64,000 nt of DNA. Origin: an uncultured Lachnospira sp. (GTDB lineage Bacteria; Bacillota; Clostridia; Lachnospirales; Lachnospiraceae). A program made the translations under genes and the position numbers. A model generated the notes under the pieces. That model made no database searches. It was not told the DNA's origin and was given only the letters and a program-made list of their open reading frames with translations. Positions 34,872-44,603 of this stretch are shown here, in pieces. Position 1 is the first letter of the stretch. Each line of letters starts with the position of its first letter. Location of the stretch: contig CAKRLE010000007.1 in assembly GCA_934359185.1 (NCBI GenBank), positions 62,001 to 126,000 on the forward strand, written 5' to 3'.

Positions 34872-36644
34872 ATGGCTAAGTTAAGAAGCAAGATAGATGA
34901 TAAGTTCAAATGGGCTGTTAATGATATATTTGCATCAGATGAAGAGTGGAATGATGAATATGAAAGATGCAGGGGCATTCTTGATACACCAGGCTCATAT
35001 AAGGGAATTATAGGTGAGAGTGTTTCCAATCTTATATCTGAATTGAAAGAAGAGATGGATGAGAGCTTTGCCTGCGAAAGACTTTATGTGTATGCATTTA
35101 TGAAGTATTATGAGGATACAGCTAATCCGGTATATCAGGCTATGTCAGGCAAGGCACAGATGCTTGCCATGAGTCTGTCAGAGAAGTACGCATACTCTGA
35201 ACCTGAGATTCTTGCAATTGATAAGGATAAGATGGAAGAATACCTTGCAGCACCAGATGCGGCACCATACAGACATCTTCTTGAGGATATGCTGTCTAAG
35301 CGTGAACATTCACTTTCGGCAGCAGAAGAAAAGCTTCTTGCAATGTCAGATCAGATGTCACAGGCGGCAGGTGAGATTTTTTCAAAATTTAATAATGCTG
35401 ATGTCAGATTTGGCAATATACATGATGAGAATGGAAAGAGTGCAGAACTTACACATGGAACATTTGGTGTGTATATGGAGAGCAATAACAGGGAAGTGCG
35501 CAAAGAGGCATTTTATGCCCTTTATAAGCAGTATAAGGAGCATATCAATACACTTGCATCAACATACTATGCTAATGTGTGCCAGGCGATGTTCTATGCG
35601 AGAGCAAGAAAATATCCATCTACACTTAATATGTATCTTTCAGCATCATTTATACCAGAGAGTGTGTATACTAATCTTTGCGAGACAGTCAATAAGAATC
35701 TTCCTAAGATGCATAAGTATGTATCATTAAGAAAGAAGTGTCTCGGAGTAGATGAACTGCATTTTTATGATATATATGCACCTATGGTAAAGGATTTCAA
35801 GATGGAGGTAAGTTACGAGGAAGCTAAGCAGATAGCTTTAAAGGCGCTTGCTCCGTTAGGCGATGAGTATCTTTCAAAGGTTCATGAAGGCTTTAATTCA
35901 GGCTGGGTAGATGTGTATGAGAATGCCGGCAAGAGAAGCGGTGCGTTTTCGTGGGGAGTGTATGGAACACATCCATATCTGTTCCTGAACTACAATAATA
36001 CATTAAATGATGTGTTCACACTTGTTCATGAGATGGGACATTCTATGCACACATATTATTCTAATAAGACACAGCCGTTTATGTATTCTGGTTACAAGAT
36101 TTTTGTCGCAGAGGTTGCTTCAACATGTAATGAAGCACTTCTTATCAATTATCTGCTGAAAAACTGCACTGATGAGAATGAGAAAAAGTATCTTATTAAT
36201 CATTATCTTGAGCAGTTTAAAGGCACATTATTCCGTCAGACAATGTTTGCGGAGTTTGAGATGGAATCTCATAAGATGGCAGAGGCTGGTGAAGTACTTA
36301 ATGCCCAGAACCTTTGCGATTTATACAGAGACCTCAACAAGAAATATTTTGGCGAAGATATGGTTATTGATGACGAGATTACATATGAATGGTCACGCAT
36401 ACCACATTTTTACACGCCATTTTATGTATACCAGTATGCTACAGGCTTTTCAGCAGCAATTGCCATAGCTGCCAGGATTCTTGCAGGAGATAAGGAAGTC
36501 CTTGATGGATATAAGAAGTTTTTATCAGGAGGTTCAAGCATGCATCCGATTGAGCTTCTTAAACTGTGTGGGGTAGATATGTCCAAACCGCAGGTTATTC
36601 AGGATGCTATTGACGTATTCGATAGGCTTATTGATGAATTTTAA
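34872..36644 (+). CDS. pepF: Oligoendopeptidase F (M3 family)
   Basis: Cytoplasmic zinc metallopeptidase of 590 aa that degrades peptides of about 7-17 residues. The HExxH zinc motif is in FTLVHEMGHSMHTYYS near residue 385, with the third ligand Glu in FVAEVASTCNEALL, and the M3 C-terminal HFYTPFYVYQYATGF substrate-binding tyrosines near 515. AAGGAG precedes the ATG. Confidence 0.97.
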   Translation: MAKLRSKIDDKFKWAVNDIFASDEEWNDEYERCRGILDTPGSYKGIIGESVSNLISELKEEMDESFACERLYVYAFMKYYEDTANPVYQAMSGKAQMLAMSLSEKYAYSEPEILAIDKDKMEEYLAAPDAAPYRHLLEDMLSKREHSLSAAEEKLLAMSDQMSQAAGEIFSKFNNADVRFGNIHDENGKSAELTHGTFGVYMESNNREVRKEAFYALYKQYKEHINTLASTYYANVCQAMFYARARKYPSTLNMYLSASFIPESVYTNLCETVNKNLPKMHKYVSLRKKCLGVDELHFYDIYAPMVKDFKMEVSYEEAKQIALKALAPLGDEYLSKVHEGFNSGWVDVYENAGKRSGAFSWGVYGTHPYLFLNYNNTLNDVFTLVHEMGHSMHTYYSNKTQPFMYSGYKIFVAEVASTCNEALLINYLLKNCTDENEKKYLINHYLEQFKGTLFRQTMFAEFEMESHKMAEAGEVLNAQNLCDLYRDLNKKYFGEDMVIDDEITYEWSRIPHFYTPFYVYQYATGFSAAIAIAARILAGDKEVLDGYKKFLSGGSSMHPIELLKLCGVDMSKPQVIQDAIDVFDRLIDEF

Positions 36645-36672
36645 AATAAATTAAAAAATATGTAAAAAGTTG

Positions 36673-36701
36673 TTGACAAATGTTACAATTTTCTATATAA
36701 T
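36673..36701 (+). promoter_or_regulatory. Consensus promoter of the first tRNA-Gly
   Basis: TTGACA (36673-36678), 17 bp, TATAAT (36696-36701): a perfect consensus pair, start predicted near 36708, about 30 nt before the tRNA. Confidence 0.92.
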
Positions 36702-36738
36702 CAAACATGCGTCTGACAGATAACAGACAGACGCATAT

Positions 36739-36810
<72 letters not shown>

Positions 36811-36826
36811 CTTTTTATTTTTATGG

Positions 36827-36856
36827 AGTCCGGTGCAGATTGTGCCGGGCTTTTTT
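36827..36856 (+). terminator. Terminator after tRNA-Gly copy 1
   Basis: GTCCGGTGCA pairs with TGTGCCGGGC with G-U pairs around a short loop, followed by six T at 36851-36856. Confidence 0.8.
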
Positions 36857-36957
36857 ATTTGGTAAAATAGTACCATATTGCACAAAAATCCTTTAGAATT
36901 CTAATCAATAATAGTATAATTTACCTATCACATTACAACAGAAAGGGGACTATTGTT

Positions 36958-38739
36958 GTGGAAAAAAAGACAAAGAGTATTAAAAAATCGCTTACAATTA
37001 TGTGTATTGCGATGGTTGCAGCTACGGTAGCTGTAATGGGAATGGTTTCAATTATTGGAATTAAGTCCACCAGCAAGCTGGCTCTTAATAATTATGATGA
37101 GGCAATGTATGATGGTTACAGGACAGAGATTAAGTCACAGATTCAGGCAGGTATTGCTATTGTCCAGCATTATTATGATTTGAGTAAGAGTGGCAGATTG
37201 TCAGAGAATGATGCTAAAGAGCAGGCTAAGGAAGCTATAAGAGCCATGCGTTATCGTGATGATGGAAGCGGATACCTATGGATTGATGATGTTGATTACA
37301 ATCTTGTTATGCATCCAATTCTGGCTAAGCAGGAGGGAACTAACAGATATAATCTTCAGGACCAGAATGGTGTGATGATAATTCAGGAGATTATGAAAGC
37401 AGCACAGTCTGGAGGAGGATATAACAGTTTCTGGTTTACGAAGGCAGATGGTGTGACAGTTGCAGAGAAGCTTGCTTATTCAGAGCAGTTCCAGCCATGG
37501 GGATGGGTTCTTACAACGGGCAATTATATAGAAGATATGGATGCACAGATGCAGGCGACATCACAGAGCATCAGCAAGAGCTTTGTCAGCATGATTACAG
37601 TGGTGGGTATAGCAGTCGTTGTTATACTTGCTATAACAGTTGCATTTGCCCTTGGATATGCACGCAGAATATGTAATCCATTAAAGCAGCTTGAGCAGAT
37701 GGCTGTAAAGCTTTCAGATGGTGACCTTACGGGAAAGATTAATGTGCATAGCAATAACGAGATAGGTTCGACAGCTGATGCGTTAAAGATTGCACAGGAG
37801 AAGTTTACAGAACTTATATCGGATATAGATAATGTTTCGAGCTCACTTTCATCTGCTATATCAGATTTTGATGAGAAATTTGAAGTTATGGGGGATTCAA
37901 TAAGCACAGTTTCAACAGCCATATGTGATATAGCCAGAAATAGCACAGAACAGGCAAATGCGACATCTGCTGCTAATGAAGGAATTGTTAATATAGGTGA
38001 TGGAATCAGAAATACATCTAATGAGGTGGAATCGCTTCACAATAATGCTTCAGATATGATTAATCTGTCTGATAAATCGTTGCAGACATTGAAAAATCTT
38101 ATTGAGGCTAATGAGAAGAGCATGCAGGATATAACATCTATGCAGGAGCAGACTAATATAACGAGTACATCAGTAAACAGAATTGGTGAGGCTACAACTC
38201 TTATTGACGGTATATCCTCACAGACTAATCTGCTTGCTCTTAATGCGTCTATTGAGGCTGCAAGAGCTGGTGAGGCTGGACGTGGGTTTGCCGTAGTTGC
38301 GGAGGAGATAGGGCATCTTGCAACACAGTCTGCTGATACAGTAAAAGAAATAAACAGCACAATTAATGAACTTGTTACTAATTCAGATAATCTTGTAAAG
38401 ACTATGGAGGCGATGATTGCTACTTCAAAAGAGCAGGAGAGCGCATTAAAAGAAACAACAGAAACATTTAAAAATCTGCGTGAAACGCTCGATTCGTGTG
38501 TAACATCTGTCAATGCCATATCAGATGTTATGGAAGATGTTAACAGACAGAAGAATTTAATAACATCAAAAATTGCAGGTCTTAACGAGATTGCGACAGA
38601 CAATGCGGCATCATCAGAGGAGACATCAAGCGTAGCAGCAGAGCTTGAGAATACTGTAGCGGATGCGACCAAGAAAGTACATGTGCTTGCTGATAGTGCA
38701 AAGAAGCTTGTTGAAAGTATGAAGAGATTTACATATTAA
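36958..38739 (+). CDS. Methyl-accepting chemotaxis protein with single Cache domain
   Basis: Chemoreceptor of 593 aa. Signal anchor about 13-35; extracellular sCache_2-type domain about 40-200, with the diagnostic [29 protein letters not shown] and [16 protein letters not shown] second membrane segment lies about 208-232 and HAMP about 233-285. The long methyl-accepting coiled coil has its hairpin tip at [20 protein letters not shown] near 430. Start is GTG, 9 nt after GAAAGGGG. Cache domains of this type often sense small organic acids; the ligand is not known. Confidence 0.96.
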   Translation: MEKKTKSIKKSLTIMCIAMVAATVAVMGMVSIIGIKSTSKLALNNYDEAMYDGYRTEIKSQIQAGIAIVQHYYDLSKSGRLSENDAKEQAKEAIRAMRYRDDGSGYLWIDDVDYNLVMHPILAKQEGTNRYNLQDQNGVMIIQEIMKAAQSGGGYNSFWFTKADGVTVAEKLAYSEQFQPWGWVLTTGNYIEDMDAQMQATSQSISKSFVSMITVVGIAVVVILAITVAFALGYARRICNPLKQLEQMAVKLSDGDLTGKINVHSNNEIGSTADALKIAQEKFTELISDIDNVSSSLSSAISDFDEKFEVMGDSISTVSTAICDIARNSTEQANATSAANEGIVNIGDGIRNTSNEVESLHNNASDMINLSDKSLQTLKNLIEANEKSMQDITSMQEQTNITSTSVNRIGEATTLIDGISSQTNLLALNASIEAARAGEAGRGFAVVAEEIGHLATQSADTVKEINSTINELVTNSDNLVKTMEAMIATSKEQESALKETTETFKNLRETLDSCVTSVNAISDVMEDVNRQKNLITSKIAGLNEIATDNAASSEETSSVAAELENTVADATKKVHVLADSAKKLVESMKRFTY

Positions 38740-38791
38740 TCTTTAAAATGAGTAGTTCAGATGTCTGTCAGATACAGCATTACATAATATG

Positions 38792-38852
38792 AAAAACAGA
38801 GACACAGTAGTATCACCTGTAAATATCAGTGATATACTGTGTCTCTGTTTTT
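38792..38852. terminator. Bidirectional terminator
   Basis: A perfect 18-bp stem, 38792-38809 with 38835-38852 (arm core ACAGAGACACAGTA), with an inner TATCA/TGATA pair and T or A runs at both ends. It separates the convergent chemoreceptor and envelope operon. Confidence 0.93.
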
Positions 38853-38863
38853 ACTGCGGCTTT

Positions 38864-39928
38864 TTATTTTGTCTGTAAATCGGCTATTTTCCAGCTGTTG
38901 CCGGTCTTGACATAATAGAGTGTTACTTTGGTTGGATAGTGGTAATTATTGCCGCTCATAACAACATCATATGTGTAATCGGCTTCTACTGAATAACAGT
39001 CTGATGAATAATGCTTGACGTTAGTAAGAGTTATATCTCCGATTGTGAGCGAGCTGTGGTCGGCATACCATACGCTTGTATAAGTGATATATCTTAAAAA
39101 TTCATAAGCTTTTGAATCCTTTATTACGCTTCCTGATATAGATGAGAAATTAGCCTCTGTATACATATACTTTGTGTAATTGGTTATAAATTTCTTAATA
39201 TTGTCGGTGCTGTCTGTGATGATGGAATCATCAGTCTCATAATCGTATGTATATGTTCCGTTCTTGTCAATTGAAGGTGTCAGCTCCTTTTTGCCGATTG
39301 AGCTTGTACATTTGATGTCAGGGCTTATGTAAGCACCATCAACCTTGTATTTTACAAGAAGAGGAATTGAAGTGTATTTTGAGACATTCTCAAGGTCTTC
39401 AGCGTTGATATCGCTTTCAACAATATTATCCTTTGTAAGAGCTGTTCCATTAACAGTTACTGTGTAATCAGCAGGCGCTATAACATCATGGTATCCTTCT
39501 GTGGAGAATCCTAAATCAATATCGCTTATGTTCCATTTGATAGAATTATAGGCACCGCGTTTGTCAGATTTACCAAGCCTGAGGACAGCTATTTCCTTGC
39601 CGTCAGCCTTGATGCTGTAGGCTGGTGAGTCAGTTGTGTATAGAGACATTTTTTTTGAAAATGTGTAATCAGAGCCTTGTATGCGCTGTCTTACAGCTTC
39701 TTTAATTTCAGCATCACTGTCTACAAACATGGAGCGGTTGTTATAGTGGCTGACAATGCTGTCAATATCAAGATTTTTAAACATTGTAGCTACATCTTCA
39801 GCAGTGTGCTCAGGCTGTGCCTTTTCGTATGATGCCAGAAATGTCCACAGCACGATAAATACTGCAATGACAGCAACAGCCGCAATACCTGTAAGGATTG
39901 CATATATTTTCCAGAATTTAGTTTTCAT
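38864..39928 (-). CDS. Membrane-anchored extracytoplasmic protein of unknown function
   Basis: Protein of 354 aa with a signal anchor at about residues 8-32, then a soluble, probably extracytoplasmic part. Residues about 40-70 (ATMFKNLDIDSIVSHYNNRS) and the last 110 (SKAYEFLRYITYTSVWYADH to NSWKIADLQTK) resemble NTF2-like folds, but this is a weak impression. It sits 21 nt after the phosphodiester glycosidase on the same strand, so the two probably act together at the cell surface. I do not recognise a named family. Confidence 0.85.
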   Translation of the reverse strand: MKTKFWKIYAILTGIAAVAVIAVFIVLWTFLASYEKAQPEHTAEDVATMFKNLDIDSIVSHYNNRSMFVDSDAEIKEAVRQRIQGSDYTFSKKMSLYTTDSPAYSIKADGKEIAVLRLGKSDKRGAYNSIKWNISDIDLGFSTEGYHDVIAPADYTVTVNGTALTKDNIVESDINAEDLENVSKYTSIPLLVKYKVDGAYISPDIKCTSSIGKKELTPSIDKNGTYTYDYETDDSIITDSTDNIKKFITNYTKYMYTEANFSSISGSVIKDSKAYEFLRYITYTSVWYADHSSLTIGDITLTNVKHYSSDCYSVEADYTYDVVMSGNNYHYPTKVTLYYVKTGNSWKIADLQTK

Positions 39929-39949
39929 GATTATCCTCGATTCGTTTTC

Positions 39950-40987
39950 TTATTTTACAATGACAGATGTAGGGATACCTCTGTCGCCGATAAGAGATGA
40001 GCAGTTATTGATTATCTGGCCTTTGTAGTACATCATTGATGATGAACCGCCATCTAAATTGGCAGCGTTGACAGCACCATTTTCAAGCATGATATTGATA
40101 AGGTCTGCATATGATGCACCAAGGCTGGCAGCAGAACGTCCATCGATTACAAGAAGTATGATAGTACCATCAGCACATTGTCCGATAGCAGTTCTTGGGT
40201 TGAGTCCGCTTCCTGAACCGTTGACAGCTGAAGGCTCGCCATTGACAATAAGTATTGGACCAAATGAAAGGGCATCTCTTACGCCTCTGTCAACAGCCTG
40301 CTGTCCTGTCATATTTCCAACTACAAGCTTGTTGTCATAGTCAAATCCTATGATTTCGTATGTCTTTGATGCGCTTCCCCATACAATCTTTCCTTCATGG
40401 ATAACGATTCCGATAGGAATGCCGCCATTACCTGTTCCGTTGGGATCCTCAAATCCACCGCCATTAGTTGCAAGGATTGCACCATAACTCTGCGCCTGTT
40501 CTGTAACTGTTTTTCCGGCATGATCAGTGCCAAATTCACCGCTTATTCCAATCTGCACGCGTGATGGGTCTTTTATCTTTGCCATATATCCTTTGTATGT
40601 AGCACCTGAAATCTCTTCAACAGTTATGACTTCGTCATCATTTGCAGGTGTAGCTGCAGAGCTGCTTATATTGATAAGTCCAGAGTCTGTAACAGCATCA
40701 GATGACTGGACCGAGTTCTGGTTTCGTATCTCTGAAATCTGCTCATCAGATAAGAACAACGTAGCCATGAATTTGCCGGCGCTTGATTCCATTGCTGAGT
40801 TGACAAATAGGTTTCTGGCTGTTTTTGATGGACCAAACTCAAGTATAAGTATTACTCCGGTTAAGAATATAAGGACAATCAACAGCAGTGTTCCGATGCT
40901 TGCAGCAATTCTTCCTATTATGGATGAAACTTTAAGCCGGGGCTTCCTGTTGTCCTGGTTAATGTAGTATTTTTTTGTTAGAGACAT
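39950..40987 (-). CDS. Phosphodiester glycosidase (NAGPA-like) envelope protein
   Basis: Protein of 345 aa. A basic N-terminus and membrane anchor at about 32-52, an extracytoplasmic linker, then a NAGPA/DUF2233 domain (about 130-345): QSYGAILATNGGGFED, a GIVIHEGKIVWG strand, the NPRTAIGQCADGTIILLVID core, and NLDGGSSSMMYYKGQI. Bacterial members occur in exopolysaccharide or cell-wall modification and cleave GlcNAc-phosphodiester-type links. First gene of a two-gene operon. Confidence 0.93.
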   Translation of the reverse strand: MSLTKKYYINQDNRKPRLKVSSIIGRIAASIGTLLLIVLIFLTGVILILEFGPSKTARNLFVNSAMESSAGKFMATLFLSDEQISEIRNQNSVQSSDAVTDSGLINISSSAATPANDDEVITVEEISGATYKGYMAKIKDPSRVQIGISGEFGTDHAGKTVTEQAQSYGAILATNGGGFEDPNGTGNGGIPIGIVIHEGKIVWGSASKTYEIIGFDYDNKLVVGNMTGQQAVDRGVRDALSFGPILIVNGEPSAVNGSGSGLNPRTAIGQCADGTIILLVIDGRSAASLGASYADLINIMLENGAVNAANLDGGSSSMMYYKGQIINNCSSLIGDRGIPTSVIVK

Positions 40988-41037
40988 GTCTGTAACTCCT
41001 TTAATCTCGTATTATGCCATATTTGCAATCAGAATTT

Positions 41038-41066
41038 ATTATACTCTAAGGGGATTGCATTTTCAA
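41038..41066 (-). promoter_or_regulatory. Probable promoter of the phosphodiester glycosidase operon
   Basis: Minus strand TTGAAA (41061-41066), 17 bp, TATAAT (41038-41043), about 50 nt before the start codon. Confidence 0.7.
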
Positions 41067-41120
41067 CTATATGCATAAATGATGAGTGGAGAAAAAATAA
41101 TAAAAAATAAAATAAAATGC

Positions 41121-41149
41121 TTGACAAATTGTATGACAAAGTATATTAT
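41121..41149 (+). promoter_or_regulatory. Promoter of the second tRNA-Gly
   Basis: TTGACA (41121-41126), 17 bp, TATTAT (41144-41149). The start is predicted near 41156, immediately before the tRNA, so its 5' leader would be much shorter than that of copy 1. Confidence 0.85.
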
Positions 41150-41160
41150 ATATCTTGCAT

Positions 41161-41232
<72 letters not shown>

Positions 41233-41245
41233 CTTTTTTATTTTT

Positions 41246-41317
41246 AAGCAGTCTGGATATGATGCGGATCTATATTTGTGATATAGATTTAATTCACAGT
41301 TCAGGCTGCTTTTTTTA
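41246..41317 (+). terminator. Terminator after tRNA-Gly copy 2
   Basis: AAGCAGTCTGGA (41246-41257) pairs imperfectly with TTCAGGCTGCTT (41300-41311); an inner hairpin ATCTATAT/ATATAGAT fills the loop; a run of T follows. Confidence 0.8.
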
Positions 41318-41349
41318 TAAGATCAGATAAGTTGTAACAGGAGGGAAGA

Positions 41350-41967
41350 ATGCCGGCACCAATAATAAGAATTGCAGGATATGAGGATGCTGCTGATTTT
41401 CATGATGTAATGCAGGCGGCATATGAAAGCCTTGATAATAAAGAATTATATATATGTGATGATTATGATTATGTCAGGGCAATACTTCAGGATAAAAATG
41501 CGGGATTTGGCCTGATGTGTTATAAGGATAAGCTGGATGAAGCTATGAGTGAATATGACGGTAAAGTGTGTGCGGGTGTGCTTCTTGTCACATTTCCAGG
41601 AGAGGCTGGGGATAATCTTGCAAGGGATGTGTTCTGCGCAGTGAAAGAGAATAAAGGAAAGGTTTCAAATAGTTTATTTTTGGCAGAATATCTTTTTAGA
41701 ACAGCACATATAGAATCGGCTGCAGTCAGAGCAGAATATAGAGGGAACGGAATCCAGAACAGACTTATTGAATATGCATGTGACTATTTAAGCAGAAATT
41801 GTGGTAATATAAGATATGTGATGGCAACAGTATCACCGGAGAATATACCAAGTCTTAAATCGTTTGAAAAAGCAGGGTTTAAGAGAATGCTCACTAAAGA
41901 GAAATATGGTGGTAAATTAAGGCATATATTGATGCGTGAGATAAACGGAGGTGGTTCGTATGGCTGA
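41350..41967 (+). CDS. GNAT family acetyltransferase
   Basis: Single-domain GNAT protein of 205 aa. The acetyl-CoA loop is AAVRAEYRGNGIQNRLIEYA near residue 130 and the last core strand is PENIPSLKSFEKAGFKRM. The substrate is unknown. GAGGGAAG precedes the ATG. It overlaps the next gene by 8 nt, implying coupled translation. Confidence 0.92.
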   Translation: MPAPIIRIAGYEDAADFHDVMQAAYESLDNKELYICDDYDYVRAILQDKNAGFGLMCYKDKLDEAMSEYDGKVCAGVLLVTFPGEAGDNLARDVFCAVKENKGKVSNSLFLAEYLFRTAHIESAAVRAEYRGNGIQNRLIEYACDYLSRNCGNIRYVMATVSPENIPSLKSFEKAGFKRMLTKEKYGGKLRHILMREINGGGSYG

Positions 41968-43060
41968 TATGCTTGATTACATTGAATGGAGAGGCGATAT
42001 TACATTTAAACAGTCGCCATTTAATGATGTTGATAACATTATTATGTCGCAGATTGCATATGTTGATCTTAAAAACATTGTGCCAGATATAAAAGAGAGA
42101 GGCTGTATTACGCTGGAAGAAGCATCTGGTATATATTTTAAACTCTATGATGAGGAGAGTTTAAAACAGGTTAAAACATTTATATGGCAGGCGCCATTTC
42201 TTATGAGAAAAGCTGCGCATAGCGATAGATTCAGGAATATAAAGCTTGGAAGATACAGATGGGTATATGATGAGAAACGTCAGACACAGTTTGCAGCGTT
42301 TACAGCAGATCTTGGAGATGGTACAGTTTATATTGCTTATATGGGAACGGATGATACTATTGTTGGCTGGAAAGAGGATTTTAACATGAGCTTTCTGCAG
42401 CCGGTTCCTGCGCAGACTGAGGCGGCTGCATATCTTAATGAGGCAGGAAAATATATAAGGAAGAAAATAAGAGTCGGCGGTCATTCAAAGGGTGGTAATC
42501 TTGCTGTTTATTCAGGCATATATGCGTCAGCCAGGGTTAAAAAGAAAATTATCAACATTTACAATAATGATGGTCCTGGATTTGATAATGGCATAATTAA
42601 CAGTGAAGAGTATATGCGGATGAAGCCGCTTATGACATCGATTGTGCCGTATCATTCCATTGTTGGAATGCTGCTTGAACACGATGATGATTATATAGTA
42701 GTTGCGAGCAATGAGAAGGGCATAATGCAGCATGATGCGATGTCGTGGCAGGTGAAAGGCACGAAGTTTGTAACGAGAAAAGATTTAAGCGCAGCAAGCA
42801 AGGCGATGAACGAAACACTAAGTAACTGGATTAACAGTATAGACAGGACTGAACGTGAGGAATTTGTTGATGCGTTATTTGACATAATATCTGCAAGTGG
42901 GGCGGTGACTTTGTCAGAAATCCAGGCAGATAGATTTACATCAGCAGGCGCAGCAATTAAGATGTATGCATCAATGCCTAAAAAACAGAAGCTGATGATA
43001 AGGAAAATTCTGTTGTCATTAACGGGTGAATTTGATAAGGTAGTTAAGAAACGCAGATAG
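41960..43060 (+). CDS. Mbeg1-like alpha/beta hydrolase (DUF2974)
   Basis: Protein of 366 aa. It begins with the DUF2974 pattern MLDYIEWRGDITFKQSPFND; the nucleophile elbow is GGHSKGGNLAVYSG with the Ser near residue 174. VYIAYMGTDDTIVGWKEDFN supplies the oxyanion-side region. Family members are predicted lipases or esterases of unsettled substrate. ATG 41960 is chosen because GGAGGTGG lies about 8 nt upstream. Confidence 0.92.
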   Translation: MADMLDYIEWRGDITFKQSPFNDVDNIIMSQIAYVDLKNIVPDIKERGCITLEEASGIYFKLYDEESLKQVKTFIWQAPFLMRKAAHSDRFRNIKLGRYRWVYDEKRQTQFAAFTADLGDGTVYIAYMGTDDTIVGWKEDFNMSFLQPVPAQTEAAAYLNEAGKYIRKKIRVGGHSKGGNLAVYSGIYASARVKKKIINIYNNDGPGFDNGIINSEEYMRMKPLMTSIVPYHSIVGMLLEHDDDYIVVASNEKGIMQHDAMSWQVKGTKFVTRKDLSAASKAMNETLSNWINSIDRTEREEFVDALFDIISASGAVTLSEIQADRFTSAGAAIKMYASMPKKQKLMIRKILLSLTGEFDKVVKKRR

Positions 43061-43099
43061 ATTGATATACATTTTTATCGATAGAAGGAGATGTTGTTT

Positions 43100-43261
43100 A
43101 TGTTAAAGATACTGGCTGGAGCGGTAATACTTGTTGTGGTTATAGGGATATATGTTGCGGTGTCATACATGCATGATAAGAAAATGGGTGGTGGCAGCGG
43201 ATGTAATGGAAACTGCGCTGGATGTAGCATGCATGATAAAGAATGCAGTTCTGGAAAATAG
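43100..43261 (+). CDS. Small Cys-rich membrane protein, FeoB-associated type (53 aa)
   Basis: Frame of 53 codons. A hydrophobic N-terminal helix (LAGAVILVVVIGIYVAVS) is followed by a short Cys-rich tail with CNGNCAGCS and a final Cys. This matches the layout of FeoB-associated Cys-rich membrane proteins, though no feo genes are here. AGAAGGAG is 9 nt before ATG 43100; the in-frame ATG 43091 is too close to it. Confidence 0.8.
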   Translation: MLKILAGAVILVVVIGIYVAVSYMHDKKMGGGSGCNGNCAGCSMHDKECSSGK

Positions 43262-43409
43262 GCTGCCTGTGCAGGTGGCTTAGTTTTATGAAATTTTGAC
43301 AAAATCTTACATGTGTAAAGTTTTACAAAATGTAGTAAATTAGCTGGTTTCAGGCACAAAATATATAAAGCAAGCATATAAAGAGCAATATGTCAAGTGG
43401 AAAAACTTG

Positions 43410-43438
43410 CCAGATTTTAATATTGTATTGAAATCTGG
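43410..43438 (+). promoter_or_regulatory. Inverted repeat upstream of the XRE-LytTR pair
   Basis: CCAGATTT (43410-43417) and AAATCTGG (43431-43438) form a perfect 8-bp inverted repeat with a 13-nt AT-rich centre. No T-run follows, so an operator is more likely than a terminator. Confidence 0.45.
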
Positions 43439-43457
43439 AAATTTACCAAATGTCAAA

Positions 43458-43487
43458 AAGTACTAATATATAGGTAGTATAGTACTT
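43458..43487 (+). promoter_or_regulatory. Inverted repeat over the likely XRE-LytTR promoter
   Basis: AAGTACTA (43458-43465) and TAGTACTT (43480-43487) are perfect inverted repeats. TAGTAT/TATAGT -10-like words lie inside or beside the right arm, and GGAGG for the XRE gene begins at 43488. It is a plausible autoregulatory operator. Confidence 0.5.
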
Positions 43488-43502
43488 GGAGGCATTGGGC
43501 TT

Positions 43503-44183
43503 ATGGGCGGATGGGATAATAATTCTGTTGCTTTTGGACAAAGAATCAAAACATACAGAATAGAAAATGATTATACCCAGGAACAGTTAGGAAAGATGCT
43601 TTATATAACTCCAACTACTTTATCAAGAGTTGAGAATGGCAAGAAAGAGCCATCATCCAATATAATTCATTACATAGCCAAGAATACACAATGCGATATT
43701 GACTGGCTTATACTGGGGGTTAGGTCAGAGACATCTTATATGCATGATATGTTAGAGCAGATGACAGTTATGCATGGTAATGGCAGCAGGTCAGTTATGT
43801 ATGTTATTGGAATGATTAAGCTCAGATTACTTACATATGACGATAGTGAACTGGAAGAAGGAAAGTACAATAAATATAGATTTAATCTGCGTCTGGCAGA
43901 GCGTATCTGCGAGGAATATGATAATAATGCAGATGAGGGGCAGGTGTTTAAGTCAATACGCATGATATTGGGAAAGACCATAAAAGAGATGGGGGATATT
44001 CTCGACGTTAAAAGCACAAGATATGGATATCTTGAGAAATATGGCAGGCCAACATCAGCGGAGCTGGTTAAACTATATGATAAATTAAATGTCAATCCTG
44101 GATTTGTATTGAGGGGACAGTGCCAGGAGATGACAGCAATTAACGAATTGCTAAAGATAATTAAAGAGGGGGCTTTACAATAA
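43503..44183 (+). CDS. XRE-family regulator with C-terminal sensor-like region
   Basis: Protein of 226 aa. The N-terminal helix-turn-helix (about 8-65) reads RIKTYRIENDYTQEQLGKML then ITPTTLSRVENGKKEP. The rest is helical; about residues 155-200 (MILGKTIKEMGDILDVKSTR with YGYLEKYGRP) look like a second degenerate HTH, so the protein may contact DNA twice. GGAGG lies 10 nt before the ATG. Followed without a gap by a LytTR gene. Confidence 0.9.
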   Translation: MGGWDNNSVAFGQRIKTYRIENDYTQEQLGKMLYITPTTLSRVENGKKEPSSNIIHYIAKNTQCDIDWLILGVRSETSYMHDMLEQMTVMHGNGSRSVMYVIGMIKLRLLTYDDSELEEGKYNKYRFNLRLAERICEEYDNNADEGQVFKSIRMILGKTIKEMGDILDVKSTRYGYLEKYGRPTSAELVKLYDKLNVNPGFVLRGQCQEMTAINELLKIIKEGALQ

Positions 44184-44546
44184 GTGGATATAGCAAATGA
44201 ATATGTATATATGTTTAAGAAGAACAGGAGGGTTGGCATAATTGAAAAGAATGCTATTATGTATATAAACTGTCATGGCAGGGTTTTACATGTATGGACA
44301 CCTTATATAGCAGTCGAACACAATGGAACGCTTCACAAAGCGAGGCAGCTTCTTGGCGAAGATGATTTTATCCAGGTTAACAAATCAGACCTTATCAATA
44401 TAAAATATGTTATTTATACAGATCTCTCAACAGTCACTATGCGGGATGGAACAGTATTTCCCGTCACTCCGGCTTATTCAGCACATTTTGGTTCCAAGAT
44501 TCGTAATTTATATATTAATAAAGACCATTTATCAGAAAATATTTAA
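44184..44546 (+). CDS. Stand-alone LytTR DNA-binding protein
   Basis: Protein of 120 aa consisting of one LytTR domain: AIMYINCHGRVLHVWTPYIA near residue 24, ARQLLGEDDFIQVNKSDLIN near 50, and a VTMRDGTVFPVTPAYSAHFG end. No receiver domain. Start is GTG directly after the XRE stop, so the two are probably translationally coupled and may work as a heteromeric or hierarchical switch. Confidence 0.88.
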   Translation: MDIANEYVYMFKKNRRVGIIEKNAIMYINCHGRVLHVWTPYIAVEHNGTLHKARQLLGEDDFIQVNKSDLINIKYVIYTDLSTVTMRDGTVFPVTPAYSAHFGSKIRNLYINKDHLSENI

Positions 44547-44603
44547 AAAAACATTGATATGTGATATAGTTATTTCATATGATACGATTTAGGATTGGAT
44601 GAT

